40,031 nucleotides of DNA from an uncultured Lachnospiraceae bacterium (GTDB lineage: Bacteria > Bacillota > Clostridia > Lachnospirales > Lachnospiraceae): the NCBI GenBank assembly GCA_902781505.1, contig CACZJL010000016.1, positions 1 to 40,031 on the forward strand. Direction: 5' to 3'. The notes beneath the pieces were generated by a model. That model saw nothing but the letters and a program-made list of their open reading frames with translations. It did no database searches and had not been told where the DNA came from. How positions within the stretch are numbered: the stretch's first letter is position 1; every line of letters begins with the position of its first letter. Both the position numbers and the translations under genes were made by a program. Below, piece after piece: positions 1 through 8,718 of this stretch.

Positions 1-129
1 TCCTCCCTTGTTTTGTTTTTTCGCAAAAATAACTTTATCACAAAGAAGGATGTTCTTTTTTATTAATTCAATTTTCCGAGTGAAATTTTACTCTAGCTAT
101 TGTTTTTCTGCTGTATTTGCGTGCCTTTC

Positions 130-257
130 CGGCGCACACACATTCTCTCTTCGGCAGCGCGCACGCCGCGTCCTCTCACCCGGCGTGACAGGCCGGAGAG
201 GGCGCGCGCCTCCACAACAAGGAAAGCCGGTCGGGCCTGAAGCCCCACCGGCTTTCC
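130..257. other. GC-rich, strongly folded non-coding patch
   Basis: This stretch is much richer in G+C than the AT-rich bases before it and than the rest of the window. It holds nested inverted repeats. CCTCTC at 172-177 pairs with GAGAGG at 196-201 around an inner CGGC/GCCG stem (181-184 with 192-195). GCGCGC at 157-162 can pair with 204-209. A second hairpin has 11-bp arms (221-231 with 247-257) and an inner GGGC/GCCC stem. Neither strand has a convincing ribosome site or a protein that reads like a family member. It lies directly downstream of the minus-strand membrane-protein gene, so the 221-257 hairpin may end that transcript, although no U-run follows on either strand. It could be a repeat element, a structured RNA or a strong 3' end. 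Confidence 0.5.
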
Positions 258-297
258 TGTGAAAAGGAGATTCTTATATGAAAAATCAATCAAACAC

Positions 298-681
298 TTA
301 TTTAAAATACACGGTAATCTCTCCGCGATGGTTCGTCACATGGCTTAAATGAAGCGTTCCGTTAAGCAATGCTTCTTCATGGATTTTGCGGAATTCGCTG
401 ACAGTCTCTTCTGTCATCTTTGCTCTGCCCTTCATCACGGCACTGACCACAAGCAATGTCACAAAGACTGCAGTTGCTGCCACTGTCGCCCCCGGAAGAA
501 GTATAAAGCTCAATACTTCAAGGGCATCCACCGACCAGAGTGCCACCACACCAAGAACAAGCTGACTCATCAAAAATGTATAGACGCCAGCCCAGTCCAT
601 GATGGTTAATGTTTCAAGCTCCGAAAAGATGAAGCGATATCCTATTTTTCTATCTGCATGTTCTGTAATCACATATTTCAT
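298..681 (-). CDS. Small two-helix membrane protein of unknown function
   Basis: A protein of 127 residues that I do not recognise as a named family. Residues 1-28 look soluble. Two hydrophobic segments follow at about 31-50 and 54-83. The charged C-terminal tail of about 40 residues (from MKGRAKM) would probably face the cytoplasm. The start is supported by an AGAAGGG site about ten bases upstream. A possible -10 box TATACT (minus strand, 716-721) lies 35-40 bases upstream, with no good -35. Upstream are a cre-like site (774-787) and a palindrome (799-815), so the gene may be regulated separately from the helicase gene that ends at 843. The function is unknown and no membrane-protein family can be assigned from the sequence. 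Confidence 0.65.
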   Translation of the reverse strand: MKYVITEHADRKIGYRFIFSELETLTIMDWAGVYTFLMSQLVLGVVALWSVDALEVLSFILLPGATVAATAVFVTLLVVSAVMKGRAKMTEETVSEFRKIHEEALLNGTLHLSHVTNHRGEITVYFK

Positions 682-773
682 AACACATCATCCCTTCTAC
701 CTTTAATCTAAATTCAGTATACGGGACGAAATGTGCATTAAAATAAATGCAATTTAAACGGTTTGTAAAGAAA

Positions 774-787
774 TGTAAACGCTTTTT
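774..787 (+). promoter_or_regulatory. cre-like site upstream of the membrane-protein gene
   Basis: TGTAAACGCTTTTT matches 12 of 14 positions of the Bacillus CcpA consensus TGWAANCGNTNNCA; the last two bases differ. It lies about 95 bases upstream of the start of the minus-strand gene at 681. A single degenerate match of this kind can occur by chance. Confidence 0.2.
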
Positions 788-798
788 GAACATCGGTT

Positions 799-815
799 AA
801 TTGTGCCGCACAATT
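799..815. promoter_or_regulatory. Perfect palindrome AATTGTGC-C-GCACAATT
   Basis: Two 8-bp arms with a single central base form a dyad that is too tight to fold as RNA, so a DNA-binding dimer is the more natural reading. An overlapping second dyad (GCAC 808-811, GTGC 817-820) extends it. The site lies between the end of the helicase gene and the possible promoter of the small membrane-protein gene. Confidence 0.3.
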
Positions 816-842
816 CGTGCAATTCAGTTGGACCGCACTGCC

Positions 843-3800
843 TTACATCTTCTCGAACGTGAGACGTGGCAGGATGACCTGCACCTCGCGGTCTTTGTTC
901 TGATCGTACCAGTACAGCGTGTATGCGACCTCCGCCCTTGCGAGGCGATAGCCGTGCTTTCTGTATTTCTCAATAGTCTTTCCGCACTTTTTGCTCGTCA
1001 TCGCAATCAACGCAGCACGCTCCTGACCGGTAATGTCATTCACAATCACGTTCTTCTTGCCTCGACTAATCAGCTTCTCGCCTTCCTTCGCATAGAGATA
1101 GAATCGCGCCTGCGTATCAACCATCTTCGTCCTGCCCTTCATCTGCATCCGGCCGCCATCTCTGACATCAATCTTTAATGCATCACCGGAGCGAATCTGC
1201 GCAATCGCCTCAGAAACCCCCGGATTCTCAAAGACTCCAAGATTCACATCATGAAGATTCGCCGTAACGGTGAACTCTGACGGATCCGGATAAGTACCAA
1301 GGTCCTGTAAAAGAATTGCTCCGGCCTGCGACATCTTCTCATAAGAATCATCAAACAGCTCCGAGCTCGAATAGATATACAGCTTATTCTTCGCTCTCGT
1401 CATACCTACATAAACAAGACGAATGGTGTCGTCAATCTGTTCCTTCCCGACCGGAAGCTTAGAGTCTAAGAGCATGAAGACCTCATCAAACTCGTGGCCC
1501 TTGGCCTTGTGATACGTGGAAACATAGATTTCATCCGCATTCCCGTGAATAAAGTCCGAGAAACTCGTCTCCTTTAACACCTCAATCACATCGCGGTAGT
1601 ACACGCGTGGCACACTTTGTCTGAAGCTCTCGAGAACGTTTACGCAGTCAGAAACAAGAGCAGACGTGGCAAATTCTTTTTTAAGCCCATCCACAGCGCC
1701 TTCCCAGACTTCTTCCGAAATCAGAGCTTCATTGGAACTCTTCAGACGTTCCAGGAAATACCTAAACTCCGCTAAGTTGCTTAAGTTGAAGCCATCCGCA
1801 GACTGCAAAAGACGCGCCTTTCTGCCGTTCTTATTGAGCAGATCCGCCATCAGCTGAGCATCCTCATTCGTGCGGGTAAAGACTGCACGCGTCGGACGCG
1901 CCTGAGCCGCGTCCTGCCCCGGCTTAGCGGTCGCTCCATCCTGTTCGGCGGCATGTTCACCGGCGTTGCTCTCGTCATCTGTCGCAAGCTGATTTAACAG
2001 GAAGTTGGCAAGTCCGGTCACGCGGGCGCGCTCACTCCTCATAATCACAACTTTGCCTTGCTCCGGAACGCCTGTTGCCGCGGTTCCACGCACTGCGCGC
2101 ACGTCGGTTTCCTTAAAACGCGTTGGAATCCGGTGAATCAGGGCATTTGCCGAATCCACAATGCAGGCGCAGCTACGATAATTATCAACCAGCTCGTACT
2201 TCTTTGAATCCGCTTCCTCAAGGAACTTCTGCATGTAAACCGGTGAGGCACCACGGAATGTAAAGATATTCTGGTCGTCATCGCCCACCGCAATCAGGCG
2301 CAAATCCGGGTTCTTCGCGCGAATCGCCTGAACCAGGTTGTACTCCTGCTCATCCATATCCTGCGCCTCATCAAGCACAAGAGCCGTCTTAATGAACTTC
2401 GAATTCACAAGCTCCGACTCCTCGTTATTTAACGCATCTGCTGCCTGCTGCACAATATCATCCGCTAAATCAAGGCTTCCAATCTTTCCCAGAAGCTCAA
2501 ACGCATACGAATGGAAGGTTCGGATTTCCACAAATCTGGCAGCATCCTCGCCAATTAAAGCAGACAACCGGCTTGAAAACTCCATCGCCGCCGCCCTTGA
2601 AAACGTCAGCATCAGAAGCTGCTCCGGCTTTACCTCCTCCAAAAGCAGAAGGGATGCCAGCTTGTGAACTAAAGTCTTAGTCTTTCCTGAACCGGGTCCC
2701 GCCGCCACAACGATACACTTACTCTCATCATCATCAAGAATCGCCTTCTGCGCATCAGACAGACCTGACAGAAGCTTCTTATACTGACGCGGCGAAATGC
2801 CACGCTCCACTTCCTCGCCCTTCGCATCCGCAAAATACTTCTTCTTAAACTTCTTATAGTCAATGGCAAAGTAGTCATGCACAAACTCCAGCGCCTGTGT
2901 CAGATTCTTCGTGCACATATTTGCATACTCGCCAACAATATGAATCTGCTCGCGGCGGCTCTGGTAGAACTGCGCTAATTTTTCATAATCTTCCTTACGG
3001 TAACGGCGCCTGTTATCAAGCTCTAGCCTTGTAATCTGCATCGTATTGTACGAAACAAGGAAGCCGCCCTCCACCTTAAAGGCACGAACCTTTTCCATAA
3101 ACAGAATACAATCCTGCACATCACTTGCGTAACAGGAATTCTCTGGAAACAATGCCTTCAGCTGCTGAATACTGAATGCAACAGGCACATTGTCCGGAAC
3201 CGGAATTCCGGCATCCGTCAGCTTCTTCACTTCGAGCGCCCCGAGACGCAAAAGCTCCTTAAATATAAGACCGGTTAAAAGATGACGCTTGCGTATTTTC
3301 GCTTCTGTCCAGGCAAATGCCTCATCTATGCTCGTATCATCATCAAAGACGCGTGCATTCATAAACTCAACATGCATCGCTTTATCCGCCGTTTTAACCG
3401 GCTTCTTAATAAGCTTTGTAAGAACCCAGAATAAAAGGACATCCCGGATCAGCGGAATCGTAACACCTTCAATTCCAGCCTTAGCCGCCGCTTCATTCAC
3501 TTCACAGTAATTGACAACCGGGTTCTCCTTTGCATATTGAAACAGGAAATCTTCCAGTTTCAGCGCAGTCTCTGTACGATACCGGTCGCGACTTCTGCTC
3601 GTCCCTTCAATCTGTGTCCTCTTTAAGAAACCTGTAAGATCCGTATTATTCTCTAACAGTTTCATCTCGCGCAGACGTTCAATACAGTAGAACATATCCC
3701 GTTTTTTGGCACCGAGAATATCAGCCAGATAGTCCACTCGAGTCTCCGGCTCAGCACCTTTATTTTCATAGGTCGCTCTTGCAGAAATCAGAGAGCCCAT

Positions 3801-6011
3801 CAGTCTCACACAGAGGGACTTCTCTTCCTCTGTTAAAATCTCATCCGCACGAATCCGCTCATTTGCCTCCATCGCAGTCTTCGCAGAAATGCTGTCCGCA
3901 AAGACGGACGGGCAATTCATGCCGCGGGTCAGATATCCGGACTGCTCAAGCGCCATCAGAGCTGTCTTCACCTTAGTTTCAATATCAAAAAGCGTCTCAT
4001 CCCATCCCGCTTCTCTTGCAATTTCAAGCGCAGATGCATGAAAATGAACGGAATCCTTCGTCAGATTCTTCACTGCGGTCCATACCTGCTGAATCTCATT
4101 AATTGTGAGCGCCTGACGCGTCAGCATCTGAAAATGCTCATCGAGATCATCCTCTGAATAAAGAACAAAGCAGTCTGCCTCAATGTTCTCATCTCTGCCG
4201 GCACGACCTGCCTCCTGCACGTAATTTTCCAGAGAATCTGAAATATCCACATGCACTACAAGACCGACATCGGATTTATTCACACCCATGCCAAATGCCG
4301 AGGTAGCCACTACAATCTGCAGTTCTCCTGCAAGAAAGGCATCCTGTACTTTTATCTTCTCATCCCGATCCATCTTCCCGTGATAACATCCGGCCTTAAA
4401 TCCATCCGCCTTCAGTCTTGCCGCAATTTCTTCTGCGCGGCGCGTTCTTGTTGTATAACAAATAGAAGGGCAATTATGAGTAAACAAAAGCTCCCGAAGA
4501 GTCTGGTACTTCTTCGACTTTTCAATCTTAAACACCTTATAGTGGAGATTCTCACGGTCTGCATCTGCAGCATAAAGCTCAAGCTCAATTCCGAGCTTGC
4601 TTCTGAAATAGTCGCAGATATCCGAAACAACCTTCGGCTTCGCAGTCGCAGTGAAGCAGGACACAGGAATCTTCCTGCCCTTCAGCTCCTGATACTTCGC
4701 AATAAAGTCTCCGATATACAGATAATCGACTCTGAAATCCTGTCCCCAGGAGGAGAGACAATGCGCCTCGTCAATAACCACGCGCACGAGGTTTCGTCCC
4801 ATAATCAGGCTTTCAATCGTTTTAGAACGCAGAGATTCCGGTGAAATATAAAGAATGGACGCCGTTCCATCCTTCACCAATTCGATGGACTTGCTTCTCT
4901 CAATCGGATCAAGCTGGCCATTCACCGTAACCGCTTCCACAATCCCCTGCGCATTCAGGCCATCCACCTGGTCCTTCATCAGTGACTGCAATGGAGAAAT
5001 TACGACCGTCAGGCCGTGAATTGCCTGTCCTTCAACAAGAGCCGGAAGCTGGAAGGTCAGCGACTTACCGCCGCCGGTCGGAAAGATGGAAAGCAGCGAT
5101 TTGCCGTCAAAGGCTGCCTGCACAGACTCTTCCTGCAGGTTCTTTCCCCCGTAGGTTCTGAAAGAGTCGAAGCCAAAAATCTTTTTCAACTGGCCACGTG
5201 GGCTGAAGGTCTCACTGCAATAAGCGCAGGCCGGGTCGTTACAAGGGGTAGAGCGAAGTGCACGGTACAGTGCGTCAACATCCGGATAGTTGTATGAAAT
5301 CCATGATGGAAGCAGAGAGTCGTCATCGCACATGATATTTGCCATGGCAAATGCAAGTTCCACGGGTTGATTCACGATCATTTCTTTCAGCGCCGCGTGC
5401 AGGCAGATTCGGTTCTTCCTGCTTTCAAAGAATTCCGCACTGATGAGAGTTTCTGTTAATTCCGGGGTCAGTGCAAGTTCGGACATATGGATATATTCCG
5501 GATTCTGCACGCAAAGAAAAGCCAGAAATCCATTGAATTCCGGCACATTTTTAAGAAGAGCAAAATAAATTTTTTTACGAATGTCAGAAAGCTTCTCCCA
5601 TGCGGCGAGTTCATCAAGCAACAGCTCACGGCATTTCTTTGAATCCGATACCGGATTGTTGAATTCTCCGGACACCAGGCGCTCGTTCTTTAACAGCGCA
5701 TGGTATGGCTTCTTAGGAAACAACAGAGCAGAAACCGACAGAGTATCGATGATTACTGCTGTTTCGGGCAGAGCCTCCTCAATATACTTTTTATCAAATC
5801 GGATTACATTGTGACCGCAGATTACCAGTGCCGGCTTAAGAAACTCTTTGAGTTCCTTAACGCTCCTCGTATGCAGTGCCTCTCCTCCCGCAAAGTCTTC
5901 CTTTTGTGGCGAAAGCGGCAGTGACTCCCTCACTGCACCGATATCCCTCAGATTCCCGCTAAAATCCACCTCTGTATCAAAAAAGGCAATCATCCCGCTC
6001 TTAACTTCCAT
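843..6011 (-). CDS. Exonuclease-RecQ-UvrD fusion DNA helicase
   Basis: A very large protein (1722 residues) that joins three DNA-repair modules. Residues 8-130 look like a DEDD 3'-5' exonuclease: FDTEVDF at 11-17, a second motif HNVIRFDKKYI at 67-77, and a late His104/Asp123 pair. Residues 285-640 are a RecQ superfamily 2 helicase, with Walker A PTGGGKS (about 311-317), DEAH (about 414-417) and the AGRAGRD motif near 601. From about residue 1095 there is a superfamily 1 UvrD/PcrA/Rep helicase: GPGSGKT near 1104, DEAQD near 1215, GDDDQNIFTFRG, YHKAKGHEFDEVF and GMTRAKNKLYIYS near 1540. It probably unwinds and trims DNA in repair or recombination. Related multi-module RecQ proteins are known in Bacteroides and Clostridia. 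The start is supported by AAGGGGA about eight bases upstream and an extended -10 (TGTTATAAT, minus strand, core 6044-6049). The link between residues 640 and 1095 is long and includes helicase-associated helical and winged-helix-like sequence I cannot delimit. Confidence 0.93.
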   Translation of the reverse strand: MEVKSGMIAFFDTEVDFSGNLRDIGAVRESLPLSPQKEDFAGGEALHTRSVKELKEFLKPALVICGHNVIRFDKKYIEEALPETAVIIDTLSVSALLFPKKPYHALLKNERLVSGEFNNPVSDSKKCRELLLDELAAWEKLSDIRKKIYFALLKNVPEFNGFLAFLCVQNPEYIHMSELALTPELTETLISAEFFESRKNRICLHAALKEMIVNQPVELAFAMANIMCDDDSLLPSWISYNYPDVDALYRALRSTPCNDPACAYCSETFSPRGQLKKIFGFDSFRTYGGKNLQEESVQAAFDGKSLLSIFPTGGGKSLTFQLPALVEGQAIHGLTVVISPLQSLMKDQVDGLNAQGIVEAVTVNGQLDPIERSKSIELVKDGTASILYISPESLRSKTIESLIMGRNLVRVVIDEAHCLSSWGQDFRVDYLYIGDFIAKYQELKGRKIPVSCFTATAKPKVVSDICDYFRSKLGIELELYAADADRENLHYKVFKIEKSKKYQTLRELLFTHNCPSICYTTRTRRAEEIAARLKADGFKAGCYHGKMDRDEKIKVQDAFLAGELQIVVATSAFGMGVNKSDVGLVVHVDISDSLENYVQEAGRAGRDENIEADCFVLYSEDDLDEHFQMLTRQALTINEIQQVWTAVKNLTKDSVHFHASALEIAREAGWDETLFDIETKVKTALMALEQSGYLTRGMNCPSVFADSISAKTAMEANERIRADEILTEEEKSLCVRLMGSLISARATYENKGAEPETRVDYLADILGAKKRDMFYCIERLREMKLLENNTDLTGFLKRTQIEGTSRSRDRYRTETALKLEDFLFQYAKENPVVNYCEVNEAAAKAGIEGVTIPLIRDVLLFWVLTKLIKKPVKTADKAMHVEFMNARVFDDDTSIDEAFAWTEAKIRKRHLLTGLIFKELLRLGALEVKKLTDAGIPVPDNVPVAFSIQQLKALFPENSCYASDVQDCILFMEKVRAFKVEGGFLVSYNTMQITRLELDNRRRYRKEDYEKLAQFYQSRREQIHIVGEYANMCTKNLTQALEFVHDYFAIDYKKFKKKYFADAKGEEVERGISPRQYKKLLSGLSDAQKAILDDDESKCIVVAAGPGSGKTKTLVHKLASLLLLEEVKPEQLLMLTFSRAAAMEFSSRLSALIGEDAARFVEIRTFHSYAFELLGKIGSLDLADDIVQQAADALNNEESELVNSKFIKTALVLDEAQDMDEQEYNLVQAIRAKNPDLRLIAVGDDDQNIFTFRGASPVYMQKFLEEADSKKYELVDNYRSCACIVDSANALIHRIPTRFKETDVRAVRGTAATGVPEQGKVVIMRSERARVTGLANFLLNQLATDDESNAGEHAAEQDGATAKPGQDAAQARPTRAVFTRTNEDAQLMADLLNKNGRKARLLQSADGFNLSNLAEFRYFLERLKSSNEALISEEVWEGAVDGLKKEFATSALVSDCVNVLESFRQSVPRVYYRDVIEVLKETSFSDFIHGNADEIYVSTYHKAKGHEFDEVFMLLDSKLPVGKEQIDDTIRLVYVGMTRAKNKLYIYSSSELFDDSYEKMSQAGAILLQDLGTYPDPSEFTVTANLHDVNLGVFENPGVSEAIAQIRSGDALKIDVRDGGRMQMKGRTKMVDTQARFYLYAKEGEKLISRGKKNVIVNDITGQERAALIAMTSKKCGKTIEKYRKHGYRLARAEVAYTLYWYDQNKDREVQVILPRLTFEKM

Positions 6012-6043
6012 CTAAAAATTCCCCTTCTTTACTTGGATACCTC

Positions 6044-6049
6044 ATTATA
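6044..6049 (-). promoter_or_regulatory. Extended -10 promoter of the fusion helicase gene
   Basis: TATAAT preceded by TGT gives an extended -10 element, 32 bases upstream of the start codon. No good -35 hexamer is present at 16-18 bases, which is typical of extended -10 promoters. Confidence 0.55.
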
Positions 6050-6132
6050 ACACAGCATCCCCCTGCGGAACCTTTTCTATATAGGTTTTATTTAATTCGC
6101 TTAATCATTGTCCGCTTTGCGGACCGTGTCTC

Positions 6133-7128
6133 TTATTCCTCTTCCTTTGCGGAAAGCTTAATCAGAACATTTGCGTAAGCTGCTTCCGGTGAACAGTCAT
6201 AGAGAACTTCAAAGTCCTTACTCTCTTCCTCGGATGCATATACGTTTGGACGCTCTGTCTTAACGCCAGCTAAATAGCACTGAATACCCGCCTGCTTACA
6301 CTTTCTGGCAAATGCCGGGAAGGAATCCAGACCATTTGTATTATACGTGCCGGAATGATATGCATAGACAACAACTGCCTTTGCATCGGAAATGTTAATC
6401 TTGTCAAAATGAAGGCCAACATATGGACGAACTAAAAGAACGTCTCCTGCAAATTCCGGTTCGGAAGTAATCCAGTTGATTCTTGCAAGGTCACTTACGA
6501 TTCCGGGGCAATGATCTTCATGGCTTGGATTGTAAGTAAAGCCCATCTCTGTTACAACGCCGAAGTTCTCGCCGCCGTACACACCGAACTGGTCAAGTGC
6601 CGTGTCCGCCTCTAACAGTTCAGAACCTAAGAAGACTTCGTCGACACCGTTAATATTATGATAGGTTACGTAAACGCCTGGATGAACATTTTCCGAATCA
6701 ATCAGCTGAACTGCTGCGCGGAAATTGAACAGACCGTTGCTGTCTGTCTCACCAAGCGCAAGGTTACTTGAAACCAGACATACCGGTGCTGAAATAATAC
6801 CTTCCAGAGCCTGTCCTAACAGTGCTGCTGTATAGGAAAGTGTATCCGTTCCATGGGTCAGAATGATTCCCTTATAGTCAGAAAACTTCACATCACGCAT
6901 GATTTCCAGAAGCTTCTGCCATGTTTCAAGTGTATTATTTTCGCTGAGCATTGTCATTGGCTGCATAACTTCAAAGCGATTCTCATCGCCATATTGCGCT
7001 CTGTACATTTCAACCACACGGGAAGCAGCCTTTGGTGTAGCTGTGATGACTCCGTCAAGTACTACACTTCCGATTGTACCGCCTGTCAGAATGACAAGGA
7101 TATCTTTTTCTGCACCGTTTTTAGACAT
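6133..7128 (-). CDS. L-asparaginase family amidohydrolase
   Basis: Hydrolyses asparagine (possibly also glutamine) to the acid and ammonia. With the start at 7128 the protein has 331 residues, normal for the family. The first threonine motif TGGTIGS is at 15-21 and the second, THGTDTLSYTAALL, starts at 91 and carries the Thr-Asp pair. No signal peptide is visible, so a cytoplasmic (type I-like) enzyme is likely. An earlier in-frame ATG at 7143 exists, but GGAGGG (minus strand, 7141-7136) is a ribosome site spaced for the ATG at 7128, so that start is preferred. A promoter TTGCAG-17-TATAGT lies upstream. The neighbouring AlaX gene ends about 60 bases before that promoter, so the two may be transcribed separately. 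The released ammonia would feed the same nitrogen pool as the glutamate synthase at 11153. Confidence 0.9.
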   Translation of the reverse strand: MSKNGAEKDILVILTGGTIGSVVLDGVITATPKAASRVVEMYRAQYGDENRFEVMQPMTMLSENNTLETWQKLLEIMRDVKFSDYKGIILTHGTDTLSYTAALLGQALEGIISAPVCLVSSNLALGETDSNGLFNFRAAVQLIDSENVHPGVYVTYHNINGVDEVFLGSELLEADTALDQFGVYGGENFGVVTEMGFTYNPSHEDHCPGIVSDLARINWITSEPEFAGDVLLVRPYVGLHFDKINISDAKAVVVYAYHSGTYNTNGLDSFPAFARKCKQAGIQCYLAGVKTERPNVYASEEESKDFEVLYDCSPEAAYANVLIKLSAKEEE

Positions 7129-7160
7129 TACCGTACCCTCCAAATTACTTAATCCACCTT

Positions 7161-7189
7161 ACTATAAGAGAACGAAAGAAACTCTGCAA
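7161..7189 (-). promoter_or_regulatory. Candidate promoter of the asparaginase gene
   Basis: On the minus strand TTGCAG (7189-7184) and TATAGT (7166-7161) are separated by 17 bases. The -10 matches five of six consensus positions and the -35 three of six. Confidence 0.45.
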
Positions 7190-7226
7190 GTCGGCGCGTT
7201 AAAGCGTTACCAAAGCGCAATCCGCC

Positions 7227-8396
7227 TTAGCTTAAGGATGCGAGAATTTCTTCCTTTGTTCCGGTGCATGACCCCTGCACCATCTGAGGCTTACCGCCTC
7301 CGCGCGCGGCAAAAGACGCACGAAGCACATTATTGACTTCTCTTGAATCCACACTGTTACTTCCAATAATATATTTCCATCCGCTCTCGTCATCTCCGAC
7401 GAAAACGCCTGCGCACCCTGAGACCTTATCCTTGAGTAGGTTCACAAAATCACGCTGTGCATCTGTATCTAAGTCTTTTTCAAAAAAGAACGCATTCGGT
7501 GCCCCTTCTTTAACGAGAGCTGCCTTCTTCTCAACCGCTTCTCTCTGAATTCCTGCAATCTGCGTGCGAAGGTTAAAAATTTCTGTCTGCAATGCATTCA
7601 CCCTGTCAGTAATCTCAAATGGCTTCACTGATAAGAGCTGTCCTAATGCTGTCTCCGTGGCAAATGCTCCTGAAAGTGCCTCAAATGCCCTCTTTCCACA
7701 GGCAATGGTCAGTCTGATTCCACCCTTATAATTAATGCACTTCAAAATCTTAATGAGTCCAATTTCACCGGTAGCTGCCACATGCGGTGCACAGCAAGCA
7801 CACAGGTCAAATCCCGGAACTTCGACAATTCGAACCGGACCGTCAATTTCAATCTTGCTTCTGTAATCTAAATCTTTCAGCACGTCTTTTGAAGGATATG
7901 TGCAGGAAACAGGGATATTTGCCCAGACCGCACCGTTCGCTTCTCTTTCAATTTCAGCGAGAGCTTCCGAAGAAACCACGCCGTCCATATCCATCGTCAC
8001 TTCACTCTCACTTAAATGAAAACCGACGTTGTTGTAACCATATTTTCTGTGAATCAGGCCGGACAGAATATGCTCTCCTGTATGATTCTGCATGTTTGAA
8101 AAGCGAAAATCCCAGTCAATCTTGCCTGATACCACACTTCCAACCTCAAGTGCTCCGGCCACAACATGGGTGATAACAGCCTTCCTGATCTGTACGTCAC
8201 TGACTTCAAAACCGTCAAGAATACCTCGGTCACAGGACTGTCCGCCTTCTTCCGGGAAGAACAGGGTCTGATCAAGAACTACCGCATATCCTGTTACTTT
8301 CTCCTTCTTATTCTTAATTTCCTCGCAGGAAAGAACCGTTGCAGTGAACGACTTTTCATACGGAAATTCATCATAGAGTTTCTTTGTATCTACCAT
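7227..8396 (-). CDS. AlaX-type alanyl-tRNA editing protein, long form
   Basis: Stand-alone trans-editing protein that removes wrongly attached amino acids (serine, glycine) from tRNA-Ala. It has the editing half of alanyl-tRNA synthetase without the aminoacylation core. In the 389-residue form, an N-terminal barrel segment with PEEGGQSCDRG (about 48-58) precedes the zinc site HTGEH (105-109). A Cys-rich CACCAPH motif about a hundred residues later completes the metal site. The C-terminal third resembles a DHHA1 domain, with a coiled region and RGGGKP near the end. An upstream in-frame ATG at 8420 is less likely, because GAAGGG sits just before the ATG at 8396. A TATAAT box (minus strand, 8437-8432) supports a promoter. 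Confidence 0.92.
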   Translation of the reverse strand: MVDTKKLYDEFPYEKSFTATVLSCEEIKNKKEKVTGYAVVLDQTLFFPEEGGQSCDRGILDGFEVSDVQIRKAVITHVVAGALEVGSVVSGKIDWDFRFSNMQNHTGEHILSGLIHRKYGYNNVGFHLSESEVTMDMDGVVSSEALAEIEREANGAVWANIPVSCTYPSKDVLKDLDYRSKIEIDGPVRIVEVPGFDLCACCAPHVAATGEIGLIKILKCINYKGGIRLTIACGKRAFEALSGAFATETALGQLLSVKPFEITDRVNALQTEIFNLRTQIAGIQREAVEKKAALVKEGAPNAFFFEKDLDTDAQRDFVNLLKDKVSGCAGVFVGDDESGWKYIIGSNSVDSREVNNVLRASFAARGGGKPQMVQGSCTGTKEEILASLS

Positions 8397-8431
8397 TTTT
8401 AACCCTTCACCTTTCCTCAAAATGCACCGCT

Positions 8432-8460
8432 ATTATACCGCATTCATCGCCCACAAAACA
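8432..8460 (-). promoter_or_regulatory. Promoter of the tRNA-editing gene
   Basis: Minus strand: a perfect TATAAT (8437-8432) with TGTTTT (8460-8455) 17 bases upstream. The -10 is strong and the -35 weak. The rest of the 8397-8718 gap is AT-rich and holds only the divergent promoter of the HPr-like gene. Confidence 0.5.
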
Positions 8461-8600
8461 GCTGAAATACTAGCATTTCTGTTAATTAATTCATGCTTAT
8501 GTTCAATATTCAAGCCTTTGCTTTATAAAATCTTATGATTTTTAGCTAAACTGTCGAAACGTTACCGGTTTCTTACTGAAATGTTTATGCAAGGTAGCCA

Positions 8601-8629
8601 TTGCGAAGAACCGTATCTTAAAGTATAAA
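8601..8629 (+). promoter_or_regulatory. Promoter of the HPr-like gene
   Basis: TTGCGA (8601-8606) and TATAAA (8624-8629) lie 17 bases apart, matching four and five consensus positions. The predicted leader of about 80 nt carries the AAGGAG site used by the next gene. Confidence 0.55.
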
Positions 8630-8718
8630 TACTACCAAGGTGTTACAGACTACACCAAGACGATGATGTGAACACGGAGAATTCTTCGGTACAACATCAC
8701 ACAAAAGGAGTAAGAAAA

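Noticed and set aside
8..262. 84-codon frame on the plus strand at the window start
   Set aside because: It runs through the GC-rich hairpins, has no ribosome site and the product is low-complexity.
4251..4844. 197-codon frame on the plus strand inside the fusion helicase gene
   Set aside because: Antisense shadow of the RecQ domain, with no ribosome site or family resemblance.
6110..6124. GTCCGC/GCGGAC hairpin between the asparaginase and helicase genes
   Set aside because: The stem is only 6 bp with a 3-base loop and no U-run follows on the minus strand, so it was not called a terminator.
8554..8567. cre-like sequence upstream of the HPr-like gene
   Set aside because: At least three mismatches to the CcpA consensus, including both outer positions on one side.
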